Positions 45,401 to 52,278 of a DNA stretch of 64,000 nucleotides are shown here, one piece after another. Origin of the DNA: Thiohalocapsa sp. PB-PSB1 (GTDB taxonomy: Bacteria > Pseudomonadota > Gammaproteobacteria > Chromatiales > Chromatiaceae); the NCBI GenBank assembly GCA_016745215.1, contig CP050890.1:3100001-3164000 (forward strand), read 5' to 3'. A program made the translations under genes and the position numbers. Numbering within the stretch: position 1 is the stretch's first letter; each line of letters starts with the position of its first letter. The notes below the pieces were generated by a model. That model did no database searches, was not told the origin of the DNA, and saw only the letters and a program-made list of their open reading frames with translations.

Positions 45401-46075
45401 TCCCTTCAGGTTGTAGATATAAGACAGTCGATTAGACAGCATGGTCATCATCACGCCGGTCGCGGTATGCGCGGCGATGCTGTCGAAATTCGGATTGGTG
45501 AACTGCAAGATCTTGTAGTCGACCGTGAAGCCACCGACGAACACACCGACAGGTCGTCCGCTGAGTGTAGACGGCCTGACTCCGCCGTCCTCCATCGCCT
45601 CCCACGCCACCTCGAGCAACTTTCGCTGCTGCGGGTCCATATGCTCTGCCTCGCGCGGGGAAATCCCGAAGAAGAGCGGGTCGAACTCGTCGAAGCCGTC
45701 GATATACCCGCCCCACCGGGTGTTGATCTTGCCCTTCTTGCCCTTGACGCGTGAGAAGTGCACATCCGTATTCCAACGACTCTCCGGAGTCGGCTGCAGG
45801 CAATCCATCCCGTTCTTGATGTTGTCCCAGAACTGATAGGGATCATTCGCCCCGCCCGGGAACCGGCATCCGATGCCGACGATCGCGATTGGCTCGGGAT
45901 TCGAAGATTCTGTCGAAGTTGCATTTTCGGAGGCCATGTTTCGTTCTGACATTGTTGATGTCTCGTTGTGTAGGTGGTGGGTGGTGGTGTGCGTGCCCGC
46001 CTGCTTGCCCGGGAAATCTGGTGCATAAGTAGCCGTATAGAATTCTTTCCCTATTTTAAAATTATCTTTTTTCAT
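36500..46075 (-). CDS. Hybrid iterative PKS-NRPS (KS-AT-DH-KR-ACP-C-A-PCP-TE), PTM type
   Basis: About 3190 residues. KS 61-490 (Cys235 in DTACSSS, His370 in HGTGTP, His410 in GHTES). AT 590-900 (Ser685 in GHSTGE, YHSP at 787). DH 960-1240 (His983; Asp1153 in LLDACLQ). KR 1485-1690 (GGFGAIG at 1493, Tyr in NYAAAN). ACP Ser1807 (GIDSIM). C 1885-2330 (HIISDA at 2018). A 2350-2855 (TSGSTGYPKG, YRTGDLARW). PCP Ser2901 (GGNSL). TE 2955-3190 (Ser3022 in GYSLGG). No ER or MT. This order in one protein is that of PTM synthases, where one module builds two polyene chains and joins both to ornithine as a tetramate. The A-domain residues D2549 V G E2592 V A S2643 I D K2847 match the ornithine code at 8 of 10 positions. 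The start could also be MSERNMASE at 45952; AAGGT before 46075 favours the longer form. Confidence 0.9.
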   Translation of the reverse strand: MKKDNFKIGKEFYTATYAPDFPGKQAGTHTTTHHLHNETSTMSERNMASENATSTESSNPEPIAIVGIGCRFPGGANDPYQFWDNIKNGMDCLQPTPESRWNTDVHFSRVKGKKGKINTRWGGYIDGFDEFDPLFFGISPREAEHMDPQQRKLLEVAWEAMEDGGVRPSTLSGRPVGVFVGGFTVDYKILQFTNPNFDSIAAHTATGVMMTMLSNRLSYIYNLKGPSLTIDTACSSSLVAVDLACKSLQQGDTEMAFAGGALLLFAPQYTVSETQGGFLSPTGNSHAFAATANGYVRSEGVALLLLKRLRDAEADGDNIHAVILGTAVNQDGRTNGITVPNPDSQLELMQRAYRRAGVEPCKVQYIETHGTGTPVGDPLEAQSVGRLVTPGRAPQDKVYIGSVKTNIGHTESAAGTAGLIKTVLALKHRQIPPHLHFSAPNQAIAFDEYAYTIPTELTPWPDHEGPMLAGVNSFGFGGTNAHVVLQAYRPEEAARTDLALDRHKILLVSHADQEGLTQQIQATYDQVARIDDEEIYHLGYSSATRRERHPYQALFWYRNRDELLTHLDTYLHQHSSTNCCLEQLEQGEPPRLVWVLTGMGPQWWGMGHDLYRSEPVFRATIDELEQAFAKFVDWSLVKEMFANAEDSRMSETWLAQTANFAVQVALAALWRSYGIEPDAIVGHSTGEAAAFYLAGVYSLEDAVKVIVHRSRLQHTTRGSGKMLAVGLSDDAVLPYLAKHSEKVSIGAVNSPNAVTLTGDADALQAIAERCQANEVFNKFLRVEVPYHSPIMDRIKDELIACLQGIEAKPAQIPLYSTMTGARVGGEELDAEYWWQNVRRPVQFAKAIGNMMVEGYRHFLEIGPQPVLGASIGEVADSLERTQRSFYSIRREYPEAEDFYGSLARLAGIGIAVDWNAMYPGARFVRMPRYQWLRDHYWYETPFYARLRKGAAEAPLLGSRSTEAQGVWHTDISLERYPYLSEHIIQNSCLFPGAGFVELVYAAMQQHWGPGYYGIEDVRIEKGVFLSEDTDPALDLVIDESSSHFKIVSTSTQQEEGSAPSAQETRHFSGLIRSRPSARLAGRVDLEYCRNNSFEATDKKVLYPLLEGFGYQYGPAFQAIETLWIGDRHVLAKIELPAGLETTDYHLHPSLLDACLQTLIVYETNRLKEGDELIARLPVAIDRIDLNPDIPQQFWCAATIVHRDDEKIVGDLLLCDDDGTVLGELTGFNAQAVDTVASGMNLQTIDSWLYRPQWALKEQEDEEPQLAKAYLIFADLGGQAQRLAEELRRRGCAVSLAFPGSSYSAGEDLGEFILEPNNIEQLRTCLQAFATRYPEDSGIIHCIGLDGPPSLDQIQMKELESLKESHLHSLIFIARVICEADLRCKLWVVTGSGQVVTEGDAARINVLAASITGISRVLAQHELCDNWGRQIDLANQGEDLIPAIVSELGSPAEEQEVGHRDGRRYVSRLVPAEGLRPPFPVRMKPNACYLVAGGFGAIGRLVCRWLIHKGARRILLITRTTFPSRDSWKSIDSGHRLYERIAFVNELESMGAEILLADVDVTCESELRHYFKDYFEQQMYPPIRGVFFCSGVVKDALVSSIEREDFDPVYETKTVGATVLHQCLADTPLDHFVLFSSIAGQVATAGQVNYAAANTYLDALAQYRCAIGLPALSINWGPWAIGMIKELGLADHYKNQRGMPPILPEAGIKVLERILDLPDPQLSVCDAHWNKVRDWYPKRPALFKDLGDEGEVDEQADDFLSRYVYSPSDQRKNLVELEFKKQIAQILRTDPGKIAGTDVIVALGIDSIMGVELNNRMLAHFGTRLSVVKLLGNLSIRALAEELEQKIAVLAEARGVGADGALVARDGLAEVVDETPKNPFSDLEVEDEYPLSYGQKAIWFTHQLNPESAAYNIGGVMQIPAAIDIPTLEKAVNGVIKRHPLLRANFYVVNGEPVQRVYTERPYQLSVVDVRGQDWDAIREQVIADNLQPFDLENEPLFRIRLYEQSHESYYFAITIYHIISDAWSNYMFLNEMQALYARYLKAGDDQEIEIVQPKVGYRQFVEHENRLINSIRGNALYKFWRNRLPAEIPQLALPTDKQRPAVMTNNGASLDFVIDANLTAQLQQLAKQEGTTTFVALLSIYFILMHKYTQQNDIIVGCPVAGRDQAEFAEIYGYFVNPLPMWARFDDRPDFRRFLAQVRESTLLALENQEFPFSLLVDRLEMEHDPSRSAIFQVMFVLLNHQVERSHIDENNVAHYEGFPMRLLRMPEEEGQFDITISLYEEKGVYYGTFKYNTDLFFETTIARMAEHFIEITRQVLADPSASVSDFHLITAAERTRILHQWSGEAAQQRVTDWVHERVEAHAAQAPAQPAVRMSENGVTAALTYAELNQQANRIAHLLIDKEVAPGSVVGLYLDKSPLLISALLGCLKAGATYLMLDREQPLDRLNHMLTQSAARMVLTAGDQPEGLNATVHALAEAELKGYDSANPGISTAPDLGAYIVFTSGSTGYPKGVLVTHQNCASIAAAWASAYQLDQTQVHLQMASTSFDVFCGDWMRALTTGKTLQLCPRSTLLNIPLLADTIAENGVDFAEFVPTVMRKLVDYLRSKDRTLDMRMVVVASERWTVKDYQELRYVTRARIFNSYGTSEATIDSTYFEANPQTLGRTTDLMAGIPIGRPFNNSLLYILDPFGNPVPAGVLGELYIGGDGVSAGYINDQERTRDAFVELSISGGEPTRLYRTGDLARWDETGLIHFEGREDTQVKIRGHRIELSEIEKAIVGDTRVRQAIVVIQQNAMREPCLAAYFDAIDVDIDPAEVRQSLAARLPSYMLPSSIQRLDRLPELDNGKIDLKALPKPEPGQQADLHAPQTLYEKKVAEIWTKMLGIQGAGLYDDFFELGGNSLYLIELMVQLQEAFGVQLSINQMFKLSTLVGMAKTIEEIVTGKQKGAAPYIVYNGAAGRTHLFSFPPAGGYSIVYQALAEAMPETTLVSFNYLTEEDKLQRYCEHILRLQPQGPYHLFGYSLGGNLAFEVAVELERRGHRVERVVIMDSYRILDDLEITEQILNDFREELRGHFEKHTGSRQVQDHTMMQANNYIDFVYQQKNLQQIDAAVDFIVEANDRDPYRENKLTSWEGGSGSAVLLHLGVSLHEDMLLGDNAVTHGQMISDILQRRPAAASRQHTETMRDLQIAAN

Positions 46076-46078
46076 CAA

Positions 46079-46188
46079 TCAATACCTTCGCCAAAAATTA
46101 GCGCCAAAAATTAGGTGGGCGACAGCCCGAGGTGATAGGTTATCCAGTTACTAATCCGAAGACCTATTCCCTCAGGAGGCTATCGCCC
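46079..46188. other. Junction between the PKS-NRPS leader and an IS remnant
   Basis: It contains a short direct repeat (GCCAAAAATTAGCGCCAAAA type, 46087-46112) and then GTGGGCGACAGCCCGAGGTG, probably the left end of the IS4/IS701-type element. The PKS-NRPS promoter must lie here or have been displaced by the insertion. Confidence 0.45.
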
Positions 46189-46872
46189 ATGCCCGACATT
46201 ATGCTGATCTTGAGCTGCTTAAGCCAGAGCGTAGATAAGACGAGCCTTGGCCGTTTGGGTTGCGTTGTGGAAGGGCTGTTGGCGATGACGGGGCGGGTAA
46301 CGATGCGGGGGCTATCGCGCTGGACCGAGCGCGGGGGAAGCTATCGGACGCTGCAGCGGTTGTTCAACACCACGCTCAGTTGGGGCCAAGTGCATTGGCT
46401 GGTGATTCGCCAGCACCTGCTGGGCGACGAAACGCACTGGTTGCTGGCGGGCGATGAAGTGGTGGTGAGCAAATCGGGCAAGAAGACCCACGGTCTGGAT
46501 CGTTTTTTCTCCTCGGTGGTTGGCAAGACGATCCCGGGGTTGTGTTTTCTGAGCCTGTCGTTGATTAGCGTGCAACGGCGCTGTTCGTACCCATTGCGCC
46601 TGGAGCCGATTCTCAAAGAGACGGCCGCGAGCTGCCCGAAAGCGTCCAAAGCGGGTCGGGGTAAGGACCGAGGGCGGCCGAAAGGTAGCCGCAATGGCAA
46701 TCGCCGGGAGGTGAGTCTGTCGCCCTATTTGCAGTTCGTTCAAGACCTTCTGCGCCAGGTGCTGGCACTGGTGTGCCAGACGCTGACGGTGCGTTATTTC
46801 GTCTTCGACGGGGCCTTCGGCCATCATCAAGCGCTGCAAATGGTCCGTCGCACGGGCTTAGACGCTGTATGA
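46189..46872 (+). pseudogene. IS4/IS701-type transposase, 3' truncated by IS5-family insertion
   Basis: It starts MPDIMLILSCLSQ after a CAGGAGG site. Readable core: LLAGDEVVVSKSGKKTHGLD, RFFSSVVGKTIPGLCFLSLS and VRYFVFDGAFGHHQALQMVR, giving the first two Asp of a DDE site. After RRTGLDA the frame enters the left end of the IS5-family element (46861) and stops, so the C-terminal third with the catalytic Glu is missing and is not found on the other side of the IS. Confidence 0.8.
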
Positions 46873-47853
46873 AAACTATTTTCTTTAATGTTCGACCTAA
46901 ACAACGCAATAAATTCGAATAGTCTACTCATAAGCTATTTGATTATTACAAATTTGACGAAGCAATAAACGTGACGATGCAAGATAGACCTGTGACTCAC
47001 TTGATCTCGGTTCTCTTTCATAATCTTTACTCAGTCGACGAGACCGGCCAAGCCAAGCAAATGTGCGCTCCACGACCCAGCGACGCGGCAATACATGAAA
47101 ACCTTTCTTTCTTTTCTGCCTCTTTACAATCTCGAGGGTGCAATTAAATTCAGATAATACCCAATTAAAAAGCTCTTTGCCCATATAGCCGCAATCAGCC
47201 CAAATATGCTTTACACTCTGCAGGAGCACGAATAGACGCGTGAGAATTTCACGAGCTGCTTTTCCGTCATACACATTAGCTGCATGCACGTAGACGACAA
47301 GCAGGCAACCTATTGTATCAACGACGATATGTCGCTTCCGGCCCTTGACAAGCTTACCACCATCGAAGCCGGATTCGACCGATGACTCCGGTGTCCCTTT
47401 GACACTTTGGCTATCAATGATGGCGCCACTTGGATCGGGATTTCGGCCTTTCATTTGGCGCAAACGCGCCCGTAGCTCTGCATTGATCTGCTCCAGCAAA
47501 CCACTGTGTGTCCACTTGTTATAGTAGTAATTGACAAGGGTGTAAGGAGGAAAATCTTTCGGTAAATAACGCCAAGGGCAGCCTGTCTTATTCAAATAGA
47601 AAATGGCATTCAGAATCTCGCGTAGATTCGAATCACGGCGGCGCCCTGTCTTATACGGGTCAAGTTCGTTCAAGACTTGCTCGATGATTGCCCATTCTTC
47701 GTCTGACAGGTCACTTGGATAGCGTACAGGTGTATGAACATTATCTGAAGTCATCTTGATTTCTCCGAATAAAAAAGGGAAAATCGTATTAAATCGTTTA
47801 GTTTTTCAGATTTTTTAGACGCCAAATCAGTGGTTTAGTTCCCATACAGTCTC
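46861..47853 (-). mobile_element. Intact IS5-family insertion sequence (993 bp)
   Basis: The ends GACGCTGTATGAAAACTA and, inverted, GAGACTGTATGGGAACTA are imperfect inverted repeats. The flanks read CTTA on the left and TAAG on the right and are not a clean direct repeat. The left neighbour is the cut IS4/IS701-type gene, while the right neighbour resembles MITE family C. A deletion or recombination next to the element is therefore likely. Confidence 0.88.
46924..47754 (-). CDS. IS5-family transposase
   Basis: 276 residues, intact. The N-terminal DUF4096-type domain is YPSDLSDEEWAIIEQVLNEL and CPWRYLPKDFPPYTLVNYYY. The DDE residues are Asp in SGAIIDSQSVKGTPES, Asp in HIWADCGYMGKELF and Glu in PRRWVVERTFAWLGRSRRLS. 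AT-rich compared with the host genes. It is the source copy for comparison with the broken element at 8750-9830. Confidence 0.95.
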   Translation of the reverse strand: MTSDNVHTPVRYPSDLSDEEWAIIEQVLNELDPYKTGRRRDSNLREILNAIFYLNKTGCPWRYLPKDFPPYTLVNYYYNKWTHSGLLEQINAELRARLRQMKGRNPDPSGAIIDSQSVKGTPESSVESGFDGGKLVKGRKRHIVVDTIGCLLVVYVHAANVYDGKAAREILTRLFVLLQSVKHIWADCGYMGKELFNWVLSEFNCTLEIVKRQKRKKGFHVLPRRWVVERTFAWLGRSRRLSKDYEREPRSSESQVYLASSRLLLRQICNNQIAYE

Positions 47854-48500
47854 TAAGCCCGACCAAGACCCAGCGCTAGCCTCGGGTTTACCAATGCTAG
47901 CGACTTGAGAAACGGTTCATTAGCAACTGAAATTACTTGATTTTGTGTCAGAAATTGCCCGAGCCGAGATGGTCTCGAGGATGGGGTGAAAAATCAGTCG
48001 GAGACTCGCCGAGGGTGCTGGTTAGGGTGCCAGGCGCACCAGCTGCGAATGTCTGACTGGCTAGTATCCGAGGGCTGGGTATCCGAGGGCTGGGTGATCA
48101 GCGCGGCGGTTCCGGCCATGCTTACGACAGTGAGCGACAGGGCGATAGTGGGCATGGGCTTCGGCATGGCGTTTTCTTTCCAAAATAACGGTGTGCAAAA
48201 TTGCTCAGGACTGGACTCATGCTGAGGATTCTTGAGTCAACAGTCCGGGAACCGGAACGCCCGGTCTATGGGGATTGAGACTATGCCCTTGCACATCGCG
48301 TTAAGTGGAACTAATTCACACTAAATTAGTTAACTATTCACGAATTTATGTTTCAGATCCTAGAACTGATTCTGGATCGGTATGCGATAGGCGAATGGGC
48401 GAACGAACGAGGTTAGATTGCGCGGGCCAAGCGAGCCGCGATCTGAACCCTTCGTCGGACGAGCCGAGTGCCGGAGAGTCGGGGGGAGGGGGGGTGCTGC
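47854..48500. other. Non-coding region with a MITE family C remnant
   Basis: TAAGCCCGACCAAGACCCAG and the following CGCTAGCCTCG (47854-47886) resemble the inner part of MITE C (TAAGCTCGGCCAAGACCTAG, GGTTAGCCTCG), cut by the IS5-family insertion. A duplicated TATCCGAGGGCTGGG occurs at 48064-48093. No convincing gene in the rest. Confidence 0.45.
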
Positions 48501-48690
48501 CTAGTGGATCGGTACAGAAATCCCGAGGCGGTTCGTTGTCGTTGTCGTAATCGTAGTCGTTATCGAGCATTCGGCTAAGACGATTATGACAACGACAACG
48601 ACAACGACAACGATAACGATAACGATAACGACAACGACAACGACAACGACAACGACCGGAAACTGTCTCGGAACATCTGCACCGAAGCAC
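48501..48690. mobile_element. Hairpin MITE family E, copy 1 (longest, expanded hexamers)
   Basis: It begins CTAGTGGATCGGTACAGAAA and ends GCACCGAAGCAC, imperfect inverted ends. The centre is GTTGTCGTTGTCGTAATCG / CGATTATGACAACGACAACG. Here the right arm is expanded into runs of CAACGA and TAACGA hexamers, making this copy about 30 bases longer than the others (56511-56673, 57840-57996). Family A copy 2 follows directly, in place of the terminal CTAG. Confidence 0.75.
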
Positions 48691-48937
48691 AAGGCTGTCG
48701 AAATCTGCCGTTTCACTACAACAAGCGCTTCCCGGTTGATGGATGCTTAGTCGGTGTCGGTGTCGAGGTCGGAATGAGGGATTGGTATCGAGCTAGCTGC
48801 TTTGATCGATGAGCGGATTCGATTCCGATTCCGATAGCGACCCCGACACCGATTAGGCTTCCCCAGTGCGTTCGATGAAGCAATCCAAGACCCGGAATCG
48901 GTTTGGCATCAAAACTCAGGACATTTCGACAGCCTAG
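48691..48937. mobile_element. MITE-like element family A, copy 2
   Basis: It matches 2737-2990 over its whole length, with ends AAGGCTGTCGAAAT and ATTTCGACAGCCTAG. It lies at the very end of hairpin element E copy 1, and its own CTAG stands in for the lost end of E, so A probably entered E's terminus. No separate target duplication visible. Confidence 0.75.
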
Positions 48938-48943
48938 CCTCGA

Positions 48944-48996
48944 CCCCTCTGCGTAGTCTGCGTCGCTGCGGTGAATGCTGACATTCTTTGCAGGCA
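48944..48996 (-). repeat. Fragment of the 180-bp repeat unit
   Basis: CCCCTCTGCGTAGTCTGCG, GCTGCGGTGAAT and CATTCTTTGCAGGCAG correspond to the CTGCGTCTGTGCGGTGCATC and CATTCTTTGCAGGCAG parts of the array unit at 33301-34652. The intervening hairpin part is absent. Confidence 0.5.
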
Positions 48997-49051
48997 GTGT
49001 CCTCTTCTAGGCGCGGTATCCGATGATGGATTGATTGGGGATGTCTCAGGG

Positions 49052-49900
49052 TCAATGCCCGGCTGGTCGCCGACCGGTCAATCGAGAATAGATCTCGAAG
49101 CCGGCCTCGCGTTCGCTGCAGCGCAAGATGGCGGCCCGCCCGGGGGTGTTGGGGTCGGGCTGAACTGAGACACCAAGGGCTTCCGCGGCCTTCAGGTGCT
49201 CTTCATTCAGGTCCGCGTTGCCGAACACCGAGATTACCAGGCCGCCAGGGATGGGCGGCGGCGGTGTGAAGGGCTCGCCGTCGGCCAGGGCGACCCAGGC
49301 TGGCAGGAAGCTGGGCCCGTAGAAGTCGAAAAAGCCGTTGGAGCCGCGCAGGTGCGCTTCGATCGGTCGGCCGTCAATCAGTTCGATATTGCACAGCCCG
49401 GTGTAATCAGCCAGGTTGTGTTTGATCCAGGTGCTGATCCAGGGCTCCAACTGTGGCAGCGGCGCGCCGATCTCCCAGAAGATCGGTCGCGCGGCGTCTT
49501 TCTCTTCGGAAGCGCGGGTGTGGGCAAACCATAATGCCTCGCCGTTGCGCACCAGGCAGTCGCTGCTGGTGTGGGTGCCGGTCAGGCATTCGCACCAGAA
49601 ACTGCCGGGCGTCATCGGCACCGCATCGGCTCGCATGGCACGCGCATTCAGACCCATACCCGCCAAGTTCACAATGGGTTTAACGAACACCTGGGTGTTC
49701 GCCGCGATACCGACATCCATCGGTACCACGCCGCAGGGAGCCGCCATCAGCCCGGCCTGTAATGCCAACTGCAATTTGTCGTAGATATGGCGATGGGCCG
49801 GGTTCAAGCACCAGGCAGCCGCGTCGTTAACCGCCAAACTGGCGCGGGGTTCCGGTTGAAATAAGTGCCTGCGCTCGGGCAGGACGCCGATGAAAGGCAT
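49052..49900 (-). CDS. Uncharacterised protein, ATP-grasp-like C-terminal half
   Basis: 282 residues. I do not recognise the family with certainty. TQVFVKPIVNLAGMG and YTGLCNIELIDGRPIEAHLR followed by GSNGFFDFYG look like the lysine-strand and the metal-binding N/E of ATP-grasp ligases. The N-terminal part (HIYDKLQLALQAGLMAAPCG) would be the pre-ATP domain. The end, GLVISVFGNADLNEEHLKAA, is a small alpha/beta unit. It lies about 50 bases downstream of the molybdopterin oxidoreductase on the same strand, so a linked role is possible. No signal peptide. Confidence 0.5.
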   Translation of the reverse strand: MPFIGVLPERRHLFQPEPRASLAVNDAAAWCLNPAHRHIYDKLQLALQAGLMAAPCGVVPMDVGIAANTQVFVKPIVNLAGMGLNARAMRADAVPMTPGSFWCECLTGTHTSSDCLVRNGEALWFAHTRASEEKDAARPIFWEIGAPLPQLEPWISTWIKHNLADYTGLCNIELIDGRPIEAHLRGSNGFFDFYGPSFLPAWVALADGEPFTPPPPIPGGLVISVFGNADLNEEHLKAAEALGVSVQPDPNTPGRAAILRCSEREAGFEIYSRLTGRRPAGH

Positions 49901-49950
49901 GCCGTGGTACTCGATTGAGATAGCCTGTTAGGTGGAATCCGGCAACGGCT

Positions 49951-52107
49951 TCAGACCAGAGCCGGTTGCTGCTCTACATGATCCGCAGTTTTGTCCGCTG
50001 TTGCTTCCTTTGCATCCAAACCTGCATCGGGCCGCGCCGGCACCACATCACACAGCAGTGATTTGAATGCTGGAAAGCCGCTGATCGGGTCGAGGGTTCG
50101 GTCATCCGTCAATTCATTGATATTGGCATGGTTCCAACCGTGGGCACAATGCACGACACCGGGTTTGATGCGCTCGGTGACGCGCGCGACAAAACCGATC
50201 GCGCCGCGCGGTGAGCGCACCTCCACCGGGTCGCCATTGCGGATACCGCGGGGTGCGGCATCGGTTGGATGAATCTCCACCAATGCATTGGGTACGGCAC
50301 GGCGCATGCGCTCCAGATACTGATGCTGGGAATGAGTAGCGTGCTTGTGCCGCGCGCCGCTGGTCAGTACCAGCGGAAAGTCGCGGGTCAGCTCTGGTGT
50401 TGATACCGGGCTTTCGGCGGGTTCGCACCATACCGGCAGGCCGTCGAAGCCCGCCGCGCGCAGTTCTTCGGAGTCGAACTCCACTTTGCCGCTTACCGTG
50501 TTGAAACCGTTCAAACGATATTGGCGGTCGGCGTCCAGGAAGCCATTCTCCACCAGATCGTCAATTGCCCTGGCGAACACCGTGACGCCTTCCGGGTTAT
50601 CGTAGACCTGCTTGCGGAGATCCTCGGGGATGCCCTCGGCGGCTTCTGCCCAAGAGGCTTCCAAATCCCCGTGCCAAAACTGCTCTGGCATTCCCAGTCG
50701 TACGCCTAGTTCCAGAAATATCTGGCCATCCGGACGCGCCTCGCCCTTGGCCGGCGCCACCTGGTGGCGATAACGCAGCTGAGCCTGGTAGGCGCAGCCC
50801 GGATAGGCGATCAGTGCTGGGCGCTCCAGGCTGGTGGCCGCAGGCAGCACGATGTCGGCCATACGCGTGGCCGGGTTGTGGAAAAAGTCCGATGCGGCAA
50901 AAAAGTCCAGCGCGCCAAGTGCCTGCTCCACGCGCTTGGAGTTTGGCCACATGGCGGTATTGATGCCCATGGCCAGCAGGCTGCGGATGCGCTGCGGCTT
51001 GCCGTCCAAGATGCAATCCGGTAGCAACATGCTTTGCGCCGCCGGCCAGTAGCGTGTCCAGATCGGAAACACCTCGTCACCGACCCGCGGCGGTAGATTG
51101 TTCAGGCAATGATCGAACAATTCGATGGGCTTGGGGGAGATTTTATCGTTAAAGAAGCGGTTGCCTCCCTCGCGGTCCAGATTGCCGGTGACCGCGGACA
51201 ACAGAACCACCGCGCGATGGTTTTGAAAGCCATTGCTGTGCTGCACCGTGGCGGTGGGCGATAGCATGATCTGCGCCGGGCGCAGAGTCGCGAACAGTTC
51301 GGCGGCGCGCCGCAGATCCTCGGCCGCGATGCCGCAGATCTCGGCAACCCGCTCCGGCGGGAATTCGGCGACATAGGCGCGAAAGGCATCAAGACCGTTT
51401 GCCCACTGATCCAGGAATGCCTGATCCTGCCAAGTATGGGCAAAGATCAGATGATGAAAACCCAGCGCCAGGGCACCGTCGGTACCCGGGCGGATTTGCA
51501 GAAACACATCTGCCTGATCGGCCAATGGCGTGCGCCGCGGATCGACGACAATCAGTGGACGCCCCGGCTGCTTGGTTGCCAGTGGATGCAGATGGAACGG
51601 TGGGATGGAGCCACGCGGGTTGGTGGACCAAACCAGCAGGCAGCGGGTGGTGTTGGATGCGATCGTCGAGGTAGTCTTGATCTTGTGGCCAAAGGTGAGC
51701 TTTTCCGCCACCATCGTGGCTGAGAAGCAGCAACCGCTCTCGGTCATATAGTTCGGTGAACCAAAGGCATGGGCCAAGCGCTGCAATTGCGGACGTGCTT
51801 CTTTGGTATAACCGGCAAAGAAGGCCACCGCCGGGGCACCATGATCGGCACGGGTCGCGGTCAGATGCTCGGTAATACTGGCAAGCGCCTCGTCCCAGCT
51901 GATGCGCTCGAATTCGCCGCTACCACGCGGCCCAACGCGCTTGAGCGGGTACAATAATCGGTCCGGATGATTACGCCGATCGAGTTGCACATAGCAACGC
52001 GGGCAGTCGGGTCCAGTAATGGATGTCGGCTCACCGTCTGCGTCCAGGGTTACATTGATGGCGCAGTTGGCGTCACATTCGTAGCAGGTACTATTAACGA
52101 CGGACAT
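49951..52107 (-). CDS. Molybdopterin oxidoreductase (DMSO-reductase superfamily)
   Basis: 718 residues. The N-terminal 4Fe-4S motif is CYECDANC with a further Cys in DCPRC. WDEALASITEHL, SGCCFSATMVAEKLTFGHK (two adjacent Cys at about 126/127, one a candidate Mo ligand), VVDPRRTPLADQADVFLQIR and LRPGTDGALALG-like cofactor segments follow. The C-terminal domain has LTSGARHKHATHSQHQYLER and GVVHCAHGWNHANINEL. No Tat signal, so cytoplasmic or carried by a partner. The substrate is not clear; the set is closest to the formate-dehydrogenase/assimilatory-type catalytic subunits without extra domains. Divergent from an octaheme cytochrome gene. Confidence 0.85.
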   Translation of the reverse strand: MSVVNSTCYECDANCAINVTLDADGEPTSITGPDCPRCYVQLDRRNHPDRLLYPLKRVGPRGSGEFERISWDEALASITEHLTATRADHGAPAVAFFAGYTKEARPQLQRLAHAFGSPNYMTESGCCFSATMVAEKLTFGHKIKTTSTIASNTTRCLLVWSTNPRGSIPPFHLHPLATKQPGRPLIVVDPRRTPLADQADVFLQIRPGTDGALALGFHHLIFAHTWQDQAFLDQWANGLDAFRAYVAEFPPERVAEICGIAAEDLRRAAELFATLRPAQIMLSPTATVQHSNGFQNHRAVVLLSAVTGNLDREGGNRFFNDKISPKPIELFDHCLNNLPPRVGDEVFPIWTRYWPAAQSMLLPDCILDGKPQRIRSLLAMGINTAMWPNSKRVEQALGALDFFAASDFFHNPATRMADIVLPAATSLERPALIAYPGCAYQAQLRYRHQVAPAKGEARPDGQIFLELGVRLGMPEQFWHGDLEASWAEAAEGIPEDLRKQVYDNPEGVTVFARAIDDLVENGFLDADRQYRLNGFNTVSGKVEFDSEELRAAGFDGLPVWCEPAESPVSTPELTRDFPLVLTSGARHKHATHSQHQYLERMRRAVPNALVEIHPTDAAPRGIRNGDPVEVRSPRGAIGFVARVTERIKPGVVHCAHGWNHANINELTDDRTLDPISGFPAFKSLLCDVVPARPDAGLDAKEATADKTADHVEQQPALV

Positions 52108-52278
52108 GGTTTTGATCAATTGTATTGGCAAAAACAAGTTTTGAGGTTGTGAAGCGGGTTCTGAATTTCAAGATCCCGAATTTCAAGATGCTTATTAAGT
52201 ATGAATGCTGCGGCACAGACAAATTAAGTACGAAAAGAGCGGAATGAAACCGGCAGGGTACCGGTACACTATTGCACG

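Noticed and set aside
47986..48225. 79-codon frame with repeated SEGWVSEGW
   Set aside because: It comes from a short duplicated segment in repeat-rich intergenic DNA; no start signal or family.
48540..48660. Simple-sequence coding repeat (poly-Asp/Val frames)
   Set aside because: It is the hexamer-expanded stem of hairpin element E, seen in two other shorter copies outside any gene.
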